A stretch of 64,000 nt of DNA, taken from assembly GCA_039555135.1 (NCBI GenBank), contig CP114179.1, forward strand, positions 4,526,001-4,590,000, in the 5' to 3' direction. Position 1 is the stretch's first letter, and every line of letters begins with the position of its first letter. The stretch is from Phycisphaeraceae bacterium D3-23 (GTDB lineage: Bacteria > Planctomycetota > Phycisphaerae > Phycisphaerales > Phycisphaeraceae). Below, in pieces: positions 42,677 through 50,486 of this stretch. The notes under the pieces are model-generated. The model was given only the letters and a program-made list of their open reading frames with translations. It was not told the DNA's origin and searched no databases. The translations under genes were made by a program, and so were the position numbers.

Positions 42677-44014
42677 TCACTCAAACATCGCCTCGAGCAC
42701 GACATCCCGCACCGCCGTGCAGGGCAAGGCCTCCCCCGCTCGCCCCGCGCCGATCATCACGGGCTGAAGCTCCGGCGGGTTGTCCACCCGCCCGTGCGTC
42801 CCGCGCACGAGCGACGTATCGAGCGGGATCACATCCATCAACTGCCGAAACCCCAGCTTCTTCCGAAGCAGCTTCCACGCGATCGCGGGCTTCGACCTGT
42901 CCGTAAACAGCTCACGCGGGTCGTAGCCCGGCTTGCGGTGGATATCAACCGTCCGCGCAAAATCGGGCAGGTGAACCGGGCCGGCCGCGCCACTCCCGGG
43001 GGTGGGCCAGTAGTCGTAGGTAAACCAGTAGCCCGGGTCGGCGACCAGCACCGTCCGCCCCGCGCGTTCGTGGTCGATCGCCGTGGCGGTGCAGTGCGGG
43101 ATGTCGGGGAGCGCGACGCCGGCATCGTGGTACACATGCGCGACCTGATGGTCCGCCACCGCAAACGCGCGCGAGGCCCCGGCATCGAGGAGTTCGCTAT
43201 CGCCCTCAAGCCGGGTCGCCAGCAACCCCGCATTGCGCAGATGCCGATTCACCGCAATCGCGCCGTCACCGGCTACGCAGTCTTCGATGCCGTACTCGCT
43301 GACGATGATGACTTTCGTATCGCGTCCGTGGAAGTAATCGATCAGATCGCCGACCACCGCGTCGACCTCCGCGACGTGCTGCGGGATATCCGAGTGCGAA
43401 GGCCCGAGCTTCTGCAAGCCATAGTCCAGGTGCGGCAGATAGCACAGCGTCAGCGTCGGGCCGTACTTCGCATGCGCGAGCTTCGTCGCCTCGGCGATCC
43501 ATCGCGTCGATGCGATGTCCGCCATCGGCCCCCAGAACTTGAACAGCGGGAACATGCCGAGCCCCTCGGAAGTAGACGCCTGTAGTTCATCGCGCAGGTC
43601 GGCGGGGTGCGAATAGCAGTCGGGGACCTTGCGGCCATCGGCCTTGTACTGCGGACGCGGCGTCACCGACCAGTCGGCCGACGAGTACATGTTGTACCAC
43701 CAGAACATATTCAGGCAGGTCGTCGAGGCGTCACGTTTTCGTGCGGTTTCCCAGACCTTCTCGCCGTGGACCAGCTTATTGGACTGCTTCCAGAACTGGA
43801 CTTCCTGCTGGGCGTGGTTGAACCAGCCGTTGCCGACGATGCCGTGCCCGGAGACGGGGAGCCCCGTGAGCATGGACGACTGCACCGAGCACGTCACGGC
43901 CGGGAGCACCGGCGTCAGCGTCGCGTGGTCGCCCAGCGCATGGATGCGCGGCGCATGCGCCAATAGCGAAGGCGACAACCCCACCACATTCAAGACCGCA
44001 ACAGCGTTTGGCAT
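42677..44014 (-). CDS. Alkaline phosphatase-superfamily phosphodiesterase, probable EboF
   Basis: 445 residues. An alkaline-phosphatase/nucleotide pyrophosphatase fold: the nucleophile is the Thr in LPAVTCSVQSSMLTG, metal ligands are in YLPHLDYGLQKLGPSHSD and VSEYGIEDC, and the C-terminal block is RTVLVADPGYWFTYDYW. It lies downstream of an EboC-like prenyltransferase and an EboE-like protein. In ebo clusters a phosphodiesterase of this superfamily, EboF, is found in the same position. The family and cluster calls are from memory. No signal peptide is visible. Confidence 0.75.
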   Translation of the reverse strand: MPNAVAVLNVVGLSPSLLAHAPRIHALGDHATLTPVLPAVTCSVQSSMLTGLPVSGHGIVGNGWFNHAQQEVQFWKQSNKLVHGEKVWETARKRDASTTCLNMFWWYNMYSSADWSVTPRPQYKADGRKVPDCYSHPADLRDELQASTSEGLGMFPLFKFWGPMADIASTRWIAEATKLAHAKYGPTLTLCYLPHLDYGLQKLGPSHSDIPQHVAEVDAVVGDLIDYFHGRDTKVIIVSEYGIEDCVAGDGAIAVNRHLRNAGLLATRLEGDSELLDAGASRAFAVADHQVAHVYHDAGVALPDIPHCTATAIDHERAGRTVLVADPGYWFTYDYWPTPGSGAAGPVHLPDFARTVDIHRKPGYDPRELFTDRSKPAIAWKLLRKKLGFRQLMDVIPLDTSLVRGTHGRVDNPPELQPVMIGAGRAGEALPCTAVRDVVLEAMFE

Positions 44015-44027
44015 GGGCAGATTGTAG

Positions 44028-44116
44028 TTAGCCGCCGCGTCACACGCGGCGGGATTCCCCTTAGCCGTCGCCGCCGCGGCGACGCGCAGTCTCCCCCGTG
44101 TATGACGCGGCGGTTA
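44028..44116. repeat. Inverted repeat with CCGCCGCGTCA arms between two ebo genes
   Basis: TTAGCCGCCGCGTCA at 44028-44042 pairs with TGACGCGGCGGTTA at 44103-44116 (one mismatch and one missing base). Within it are a CCGCCGCG hairpin (44032-44051) and a TTAGCCGTCGCC word (44061-44072) like that of the 1500 and 40546 elements. The right end includes the stop codon of the UbiA-like gene. Confidence 0.7.
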
Positions 44117-44956
44117 CGACCCCGCGATCCGCCGATGCCCGAGCTTCGTCAGCCCCGCACACCCCACACACACCAGCGACGCCGGCCAAAGCCCCATCAA
44201 CACCAGCCACAACGCATCCAGCAACGGCATCGCCGCGATCATGTTCATGATGGTCTTTGGGCCATCGAACCATCTCCGACATCTCGGGTCGGCTTCCCGG
44301 CGGGCCGCGGCCGAGATAAGACCCGTGTATGCAAACGCGGGTATCGCTACGCCGACCACAACGAGCCAGAACGCCAGGACGGCCTTCGGTAACGACTCAT
44401 GGATGGGCAGTGGTACGAAGGCCAACGCTGCGCAGGTCAGTACAAGCAGCGACCGGCAGGCCCCCATAAGCATGACAGTAAGCGCAGATTTCTGGTGCAA
44501 GATGTTGTAAAGAAACACTATCACGACCAGACCTAATGCCAGGAGGACGGCAGGGCTCAGGAATAGTTTTGCACCGTTCGCTTGACTGAGTCGATCGGTG
44601 AGCACGACACATGCAAGGCCCAGCAGCAGCATAAACACCGCAAGTGCTCTGGCCGCCGGGATGCTGATACGGCCCGATGGGATGGGCCTGCCGGGGCGCT
44701 CAAGCGCATCCACATCGCGATCGATATAGTCGTTCATCACCATCCCGCCGCTATAAATCAGACTCATGGCGAGCGCGGCGAGGACGCCAATCCCCGAGAG
44801 GTAGTACCAATTCTCGAAGAAGACCGGAGCGTCTTCGCCGAGGCCAGAGGTGAGCATGGCGGCATAATTGCCCGCCAACCAGCCCATCCACGTGTTGCTC
44901 CACACCGTCGGCAGGTTCGACACGCGCATCAATTCAAGCAGGGCGCGGAACTTCAT
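44114..44956 (-). CDS. UbiA-family prenyltransferase, probable EboC
   Basis: 280 residues, about eight membrane helices. It begins FRALLELMRVSNLPTVWSNTWMGWLAGNY. The Asp-rich diphosphate motif is NDYIDRDVDALERPGRPIPSG. The second Asp motif of classic UbiA is weak. UbiA-type proteins attach prenyl groups to ring compounds; EboC-type members accompany a metabolite transport function. The start overlaps the end of the EboE gene by 4 bases (ATGA), so they are translated together. Confidence 0.82.
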   Translation of the reverse strand: MKFRALLELMRVSNLPTVWSNTWMGWLAGNYAAMLTSGLGEDAPVFFENWYYLSGIGVLAALAMSLIYSGGMVMNDYIDRDVDALERPGRPIPSGRISIPAARALAVFMLLLGLACVVLTDRLSQANGAKLFLSPAVLLALGLVVIVFLYNILHQKSALTVMLMGACRSLLVLTCAALAFVPLPIHESLPKAVLAFWLVVVGVAIPAFAYTGLISAAARREADPRCRRWFDGPKTIMNMIAAMPLLDALWLVLMGLWPASLVCVGCAGLTKLGHRRIAGS

Positions 44957-46194
44957 GCGGGTTCGGCTCCGTCACGTACCCAAGCCAGCTCGTCCGCAAT
45001 CCCCTCGGCCAGCGTGTCCCGCTTCAACGCCTCGGGCAGCACACCCCACGCGTACGTCTCGACCTCGTAATGGTTCACGTGGTCGGCGCGACTGCCGGCG
45101 GATTGTCGGCCGAGTTGGCGCAGGCAATCCAACACATCACTCCGCGTCGTTTCGATGGCTCCGAAACGTTCGAGGTACACCGGGACGTGGAAATGCACAC
45201 GCCACTCGCCGCGCGGCTCGTCATTGACGGATTCGACCGCCGCGATCGCGTCGGGCAGGTCGGCGTAGAACGCGGTCTCGCCATACGCGTAGCGGATCGA
45301 GGTCTGGTGCTGGTAGCGGTCTTCGCACAGCGACTTGAGCTGCGCGAGAGCATCGTCGCGCTCGGCACCCACAAGTGCATCGAACGGGACACGAACGGCG
45401 CTGCTGAGCTGTACCTTGCCGATGCGGAGCCCGGCCTGGGCGTAGGCCCGGAGTGCCTCAACCTGCGGCTCGAACATCACGGCCGAGTGGCATACATCAT
45501 GACACACACGCAGGTAGCCGCGGATCGTCTCGTCATCCGGCGTGCCCAGCAGGTAACGCTCGAAAAAGTCCGCCATGCCGGGCGCAGTATCGATACAGCA
45601 GCCGGGCTCGGGCTCGAGGTCGATGTGGATGCACTTGCCGGTGTCGAGCTCGATGCGGGCGAGGTAGTGCGTGAGGTCGGTGAGCTGCGCGGCGCATTGC
45701 CTGGCGAAGTCGGGGTCGAGCGTTGCGGGGGTCTCCAGGTTGTGCCGGAGCCCACCCTCTACGGGCCAGCCCAGCGGGAGGGTCGAGATGCTGCCCTCTG
45801 CAGCGTCGTCGGGCAAGAGCTCGCTCAGGATCGTCGCGAGCGCCAGCGTGTAGTCGTAGCGTTCGCGCACCGCCCAGGTCGGTTGGTAGACCTTTGTCTT
45901 GACACGGGGCTGGTGGAAGTCGCTGAACGGGAAGCCGTTGAGCGTGTAGGGCAAGAGCCCTTGGTCGAACATCCACTTGCGCAGGTCGGCGATCGCGCCG
46001 GGCTGCGCGAGCGCCTGCGCGGCCGCGTCGAAGGCGAACCAAAGCCCGACGCCCATCGGCGACTCGGGGGAGAAGCGGCGTTTGACCGGCAGGGCGTGCG
46101 CAAGGAGGTTGGCACGCACGGCGTCGAGGGTGACGCCGGCATGGACGTTGGTGCAGTAGCCGAGGATGGTGCCGGGGCCGAGCGTGGGGTGCAT
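44953..46194 (-). CDS. EboE-like TIM-barrel protein
   Basis: 413 residues. A xylose-isomerase-like TIM barrel: LGPGTILGYCTNVHAGVTL at the start, GLWFAFDAAAQAL, LPYTLNGFPFSDFHQPRVKTKVYQPTW, CIHIDLEPEPGCCIDTA, LRVCHDVCHSAVMFE and VHFHVPVYLERFG. His, Asp and Glu residues at strand ends can form a metal site. EboE is needed in cyanobacteria to move scytonemin precursors to the periplasm. No eboA, eboB or eboD gene is next to it. An earlier ATG at 46224 is possible. Confidence 0.82.
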   Translation of the reverse strand: MHPTLGPGTILGYCTNVHAGVTLDAVRANLLAHALPVKRRFSPESPMGVGLWFAFDAAAQALAQPGAIADLRKWMFDQGLLPYTLNGFPFSDFHQPRVKTKVYQPTWAVRERYDYTLALATILSELLPDDAAEGSISTLPLGWPVEGGLRHNLETPATLDPDFARQCAAQLTDLTHYLARIELDTGKCIHIDLEPEPGCCIDTAPGMADFFERYLLGTPDDETIRGYLRVCHDVCHSAVMFEPQVEALRAYAQAGLRIGKVQLSSAVRVPFDALVGAERDDALAQLKSLCEDRYQHQTSIRYAYGETAFYADLPDAIAAVESVNDEPRGEWRVHFHVPVYLERFGAIETTRSDVLDCLRQLGRQSAGSRADHVNHYEVETYAWGVLPEALKRDTLAEGIADELAWVRDGAEPA

Positions 46195-46268
46195 GATTGA
46201 AGTGTAACCGCCGAATGCGTGCATGGGGCCAGCCGATCGATGTGGGTCGCCGGTGCTAAACTACGCAG

Positions 46269-47296
46269 ATGCCTGACGCTCTTGATCCCGAGCCGCTTGA
46301 CCTGCCCAGCCGTCCGCGCCGCAACCGCCGTTCGCCCGCGATCCGTGGGCTGGTGCGTGAGACGACGCTTGCCGTGTCGCAACTGATCTACCCGATGTTT
46401 GTCCACGACAAGGCCGACGCGCCGATCGACGCGATGCCGGGGCAGACGTCCTGGTCGCTCGACGGGCTGGTGGATGAGGTGGGGCGGGCGCAGGCGCTGG
46501 GGGTCGCGGCGGTGCTGCTGTTCGCCAAGTGCCCGGCCGCGCTGAAAACCCCGGCCGGCGACGAGGCGCACAACCCCGACGGGCTCATGCAGCGCGCAGT
46601 GCGCGCGGTCAAGCGGGGGCACCGCGACATGTGCGTGATGACGGATGTCGCGCTGGACCCGTACAGCAGCGATGGCCACGACGGGCTCGTGTCGGACACC
46701 GGCGAGGTGCTCAACGACGCGTCGATTGAAGTGCTGTGCGCGCAATCCGTCTCGCACGCCGAGGCCGGGGCCGACGTGGTGGCGCCCAGCGACATGATGG
46801 ACGGCAGGGTCGGCGCGATCCGCAACGCGCTCGACGGCGCAGGGTTTACGAACACCGGCATCATGAGCTACACCGCGAAGTACGCCTCATCCTTCTACGG
46901 CCCGTTCCGCGGCGCACTGGACTCCGCGCCCCAGCAATCGACGGCCGGCAAAGTCATCCCCGGCGATAAGTCGACGTACCAGATGGACCCGGCCAACGCG
47001 CGCGCGAGGCGCTGCGCGAGCTGGACCTGGATACCGAGGAGGGTGCCGACATCGTGCTGGTCAAGCCGGCGGGGCCTTACCTCGATGTGATCCACCGGCT
47101 GCGCGGCGCGACGGACCTGCCGATCGCGGCGTACCAGGTGAGCGGCGAGTATGTGATGATTAAAGCCGCTGCGGCGGGGGGCTACCTCGACGAGCGGGCG
47201 GTCGTGATGGAGACGTTGCTCGGTATCCGCCGGGCGGGCGCCGATATGATCCTGACATACTTCGCGCCGCAGGTCGCGGCGTGGCTGAATGAGTAG
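46269..47296 (+). CDS. hemB: Delta-aminolevulinic acid dehydratase (porphobilinogen synthase), frameshifted
   Basis: Joins two ALA molecules into porphobilinogen in haem synthesis. The N-terminal part has [47 protein letters not shown] (first active Lys) and [12 protein letters not shown]. The C-terminal part has [14 protein letters not shown] and [13 protein letters not shown] (Schiff-base Lys). Between them the frame shifts by two bases in a (CG)5 stretch at 46997-47006; removing one CG gives the expected [17 protein letters not shown]. The lack of the Cys triad (DPYSSDGHD) means it is the Mg-dependent, not the zinc-dependent, type. Confidence 0.9.
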
Positions 47297-47465
47297 GGTG
47301 GGTGGGGCAAGTCCGCGAACGATACCCACCGAAGACCACAGAGCACGAAGCGTTAGCGAGTGTCTGGCTCACGGGGCATCATCACTTGTTCACGCTTCGT
47401 GCGCTGACCAACCCACCCGACGGGTTCGGTGAAAATCGCCCACGGACTCGCTGCACCCACCCTAC
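47293..47465. repeat. Long inverted repeat GTAGGGTGGGTG / CACCCACCCTAC
   Basis: 12-bp exact arms at 47293-47304 and 47454-47465, about 150 bp apart. GCGAACGATACCCACC lies near the left arm and CACGGACTCGCTGCACCCACC precedes the right one; the latter matches the loop of the 13562 element. It begins inside the hemB stop codon. It may be two copies facing each other with foreign DNA between. Confidence 0.7.
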
Positions 47466-47483
47466 GAAGACATGGAGATTGTT

Positions 47484-47807
47484 ATGCCGGTTTATGTCTA
47501 CGAAGTGGTCCGTGACGATGCCCCCGACGGGCTGGCGGGGCATCGGTTCGAGGTGGTGCAGGGGATCAAAGAGCCGGCGCTCTCGGCCCACCCGGTCACG
47601 GGGCAGCCGGTGCGGAGGGTGGTTCAGCCGATCGCGCTGGCGGGGATGCACAGCGACCTCAAGACGGCGGGGAAGCTGGAAGAAAAAAACCTCGCCCGCC
47701 ACGGGTTTGCGAAGTACATCAAGGTCGGCGACGCCACGTACGAAAAGATGGTGGGTGATGGGCCCGACCGGCTGTCGGCGGAAGAGCTGCAAGAGCGGGA
47801 TCGCTAA
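47484..47807 (+). CDS. FmdB-like small protein without zinc-ribbon cysteines
   Basis: 107 residues. The start is the ATG at 47484 after GGAG. It reads MPVYVYEVV... HRFEVVQGIKEPALSAHPVTGQPVRRVVQPIAL. This follows the FmdB zinc-ribbon layout (MPxYEYxC..C..xFE..q.i.ep....CP.C...v.rv), but all four Cys are replaced. After it comes MHSDLKTAGKLEEKNLARHGFAKYIKVGDATYEKMVGDGP. It therefore cannot hold zinc in the usual way. It stands alone between two repeat elements. The assignment is by layout only. Confidence 0.65.
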   Translation: MPVYVYEVVRDDAPDGLAGHRFEVVQGIKEPALSAHPVTGQPVRRVVQPIALAGMHSDLKTAGKLEEKNLARHGFAKYIKVGDATYEKMVGDGPDRLSAEELQERDR

Positions 47808-47836
47808 GCACCTATTGAACCAACGGTCAGCGTGGG

Positions 47837-47913
47837 ACAGCCGGCGGCCTACGGACGACGGTCATGCCGCTTGTCCTGACGCAAACGTCCGGCGTCCGTA
47901 GGCCGCCGGCTGT
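47837..47913. repeat. Long perfect inverted repeat, 21-bp arms
   Basis: Arms at 47837-47857 and 47893-47913 are exact complements (left begins ACAGCCGGCGGCC), separated by 35 nt. It lies between convergent genes and could stop transcription on both strands. GGCGGCCTACGGACG from the left arm recurs at 4984. Confidence 0.85.
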
Positions 47914-47925
47914 AAGGGAGTACAA

Positions 47926-49399
47926 CTAGCGCCCGGAGAGTTCGCGCTGGCGGTTTTCGACGCGTTGCCTCAGGTCGGCGAGCATCGCTTCGAGGATCTC
48001 GGCCTGGACCTCGGGGTCGCCCGTCACGTTGATCCGGAAGTTTCGGGTGTCGGCGTAGATCGTCTCGATCAGCCCGTCGGCGAGCACCTTGGTCCGGCTG
48101 GCCTGCCAGATCTCGTTGGCGGTGAGCTGGGGCTGGGCGGTGAAGAGCGCGCGGTAGGAGTTGAAACGCTTGTACTCGCTCTCGATACGTGCCACGGCCT
48201 CCGTCTGGTAGGTCTGCGCGCTGTTGATCGCGCGGGCGACCTCCCCGCCGATGGGACGGCCGCTGCGTTCTTCACGCGGGGCGGCGGAGGCCTGGGCGAG
48301 CGCCGCGAGCAGCTCGGCCCGTGCGGCGCTACGCGCCGCCTGAAGCTCGGCCTCGCTGGCCGCGTCGGGCGCGGTCTGGGTCATCGCGTCGAGGTAGTCG
48401 ATAACGCGTCCGTCTACGGGCGCGCCGAACATCTGCAGGTCGACAAACGAGCGGTCGATCTCGGCGCGGAGCGCGGGGGGCGAGCTCGGCATCGTTCGCG
48501 CCGCCCGCGGTCTCGAAGGCGCGGATCATCGCCGTCAGGTCGCGGTGCGCGCCGCCGGCGACGCCGTTGAGTGTCTCGGCGGCAGACTGACGCGCGTTCT
48601 GGATCACGGTGCCACGGTCCTGTTCGGCGGCGGAGACCAGCCGATAGGCGGACTCCTGGATCTGCACCGGCGGCGAGGGGCTGTCGACACGGATCTGCTG
48701 GATCACAAGCCCGGTGTTCAGGTCGGAGAGCACTTCGTTGGCCAGCCGCAGGGCGACCGTGACCTGACTGGCGGCCTGGCGGTTGATGACCTGCTTGGCA
48801 TCGGCGGAGGCCATGGCGATGACGATGCCGCGTTCGGTGGCCATGCGGACGATCTGCTGGGCGCGTTCGGTGTCGCCGACATTTTCGATGTAGTCGCCGA
48901 CCCCGGACTGCCCTTCCGCGTCCGCGATCTTGAAGCTGACGTTGAATTTCATGTGGACGACGTTGGCGTCGCCGGTGATGAGGAAGCCGTCCGTCAGCGG
49001 GTTGAGCGGTCGGCGGGCGGCGGCGGCCGCGCCGTTGCCTTCGGGGTCGTCGTACCAGAAGGACTTGTCGATCGTGAGCTGCTGCTCGGTGACGGGCACC
49101 TGCACGATTTCTTCGATCGGGAAGGGCAGGCCGAAATGCCAGCCCGGCTTGTACGTGCCGATGCGTTCGCCGAAGCGTAGGCGGACGGCCTCGTTGCCTT
49201 CGCTGACCTGGAAGATGCCGCTGAGCAGGTACACGACGATCAAGACAAAGAGCAGGCCTTTGAGCACGGTGAAGCTGACGCCCAGCGCGTCGGACAGCGA
49301 CTGCTGGGCCGTGTCCAGGCCGGGCTCGCCCGCCGCGTGGGTATGCGGCTTGGCGGCGTGGTCGTGGTCGTGGTCGTGCGGGGGGGTCGCGTCGCTCAC
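47926..49399 (-). CDS. SPFH-domain protein, HflK-like, frameshifted
   Basis: The SPFH/HflK family forms cage complexes with HflC around FtsH and controls membrane protein turnover. The N-terminal 30 residues are His/Asp-rich (HDHDHDHAAKPHTHAA), then comes one membrane helix (FTVLKGLLFVLIVVYLLSGIF) and the SPFH domain (EGNEAVRLRFGERIGTYKPGWHFGLPFPIEEIVQVPV). At 48475-48480 a run of six G shifts the frame; dropping one gives AELAPALRAEIDRSFVDLQMFGAP and a normal coiled-coil C-terminus to 47926. The full length would be about 490 residues. The start overlaps the HflC-like stop by 4 bases. Confidence 0.85.
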
Positions 49400-50421
49400 T
49401 GCCCGGCCCCCGTCGTGGTAGTCGTGGGTTCAACCGCGTCGGGACGCAGTGGCGAGAGGTGGGACGCTTCGGGGTTGCCCAGTGCGCCCAGCCGGGAGAC
49501 ATCGCCGCCTGCGCCCGGCCCCATGAAGTAGACGTTGAACGGGTTGAGCTGGGTGACGTCGATGACGAGTGTCGAGCGGTTGCCGAGGATCATCTCGGCC
49601 GCCTCGATCTGACGGAGGAAGATCGCGATGGTTTCGTCCTCTTCGCTCTGCGCGAAGCGGGACATGTACTCGGCGACTTCGTCTTCGCCGACGGTGCGGA
49701 TCTGCTGGGCGACCTGGCCGGCGAAGGCGATGACGATCCCGCGGGCGGCCTCGGCCTCGCTGGTGATGTTGCCGGCCTCGGCGGTGCCCTCGGTGAGGAT
49801 CACGGCGGCGAGGGCGGACTGCGTCGCCGACATGCGCTCGTTGACCTTGGTCGCGGTGGACTCGGTGTAGAGCAGCCGGCCCATCGAGACACGCTCGATC
49901 GTGATGCCGTAGCTGGGCTGGATCGCGTCGATCTGCGCCTGGAACTCGGCGGCGACGTCGGCCTCGAGCTGTGCCATCTGCACCTTGCTCGGGTCGGGGT
50001 TGACCAGTTGATCGAAGTTGTACTGCGTGATGACGCTGCGCAGGTTCTGCATCAGCGACTTGAGCGTGTCGTTCGCGCCGTTCTCGCCTTCGATGGTTCG
50101 CAGGCTCCTGAAGAAGTCCAGCGGGTTGCTGATACGCCAGGCGACGGACATGTTGACGATGACGGTGTTGCCGTCGGGCAGGAGGATTTCCTCGGGGTTG
50201 TCCTGGAGGACCTGAACCTGCTTGGGGTAGGTCTCAACACGGTCGATGGGCCAGGGTGCCCGGAAGTGCCAGCCCGGCTCTTCGATAACCGCGTTGTCGC
50301 CGGCCTTGCCGAAGCGGGTCTTGACGGCGGTCTCGTTGTAGGCCACGGTGTAGCTCACCATGTAGGCGAGGAAGACCAGTGCGATGAAGATGGCCAAAGC
50401 GGCGGTTGAAAAGCGTCTCAT
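49396..50421 (-). CDS. SPFH-domain protein, HflC-like
   Basis: 341 residues. One N-terminal helix (STAALAIFIALVFLAYMVSYTV), then NETAVKTRFGKAGDNAVIEEPGWHFRAPWPIDRVETYPKQVQVL, the SPFH start. A long helical region follows (AQLEADVAAEFQAQIDAIQ, ATKVNERMSATQSALAAVILTEGTAEAGNITSEAEAARGIVI), as in HflC. The C-terminal extension (about 60 residues) is Pro/Thr-rich and soluble. It is the middle gene of three SPFH genes on the minus strand. Confidence 0.85.
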   Translation of the reverse strand: MRRFSTAALAIFIALVFLAYMVSYTVAYNETAVKTRFGKAGDNAVIEEPGWHFRAPWPIDRVETYPKQVQVLQDNPEEILLPDGNTVIVNMSVAWRISNPLDFFRSLRTIEGENGANDTLKSLMQNLRSVITQYNFDQLVNPDPSKVQMAQLEADVAAEFQAQIDAIQPSYGITIERVSMGRLLYTESTATKVNERMSATQSALAAVILTEGTAEAGNITSEAEAARGIVIAFAGQVAQQIRTVGEDEVAEYMSRFAQSEEDETIAIFLRQIEAAEMILGNRSTLVIDVTQLNPFNVYFMGPGAGGDVSRLGALGNPEASHLSPLRPDAVEPTTTTTGAGQ

Positions 50422-50486
50422 GGCGGGTACGTCTCGGGCGGGTCGTGGATCAGGGATGGATAAATGCGTGGGTATCGTCGCGTTGC

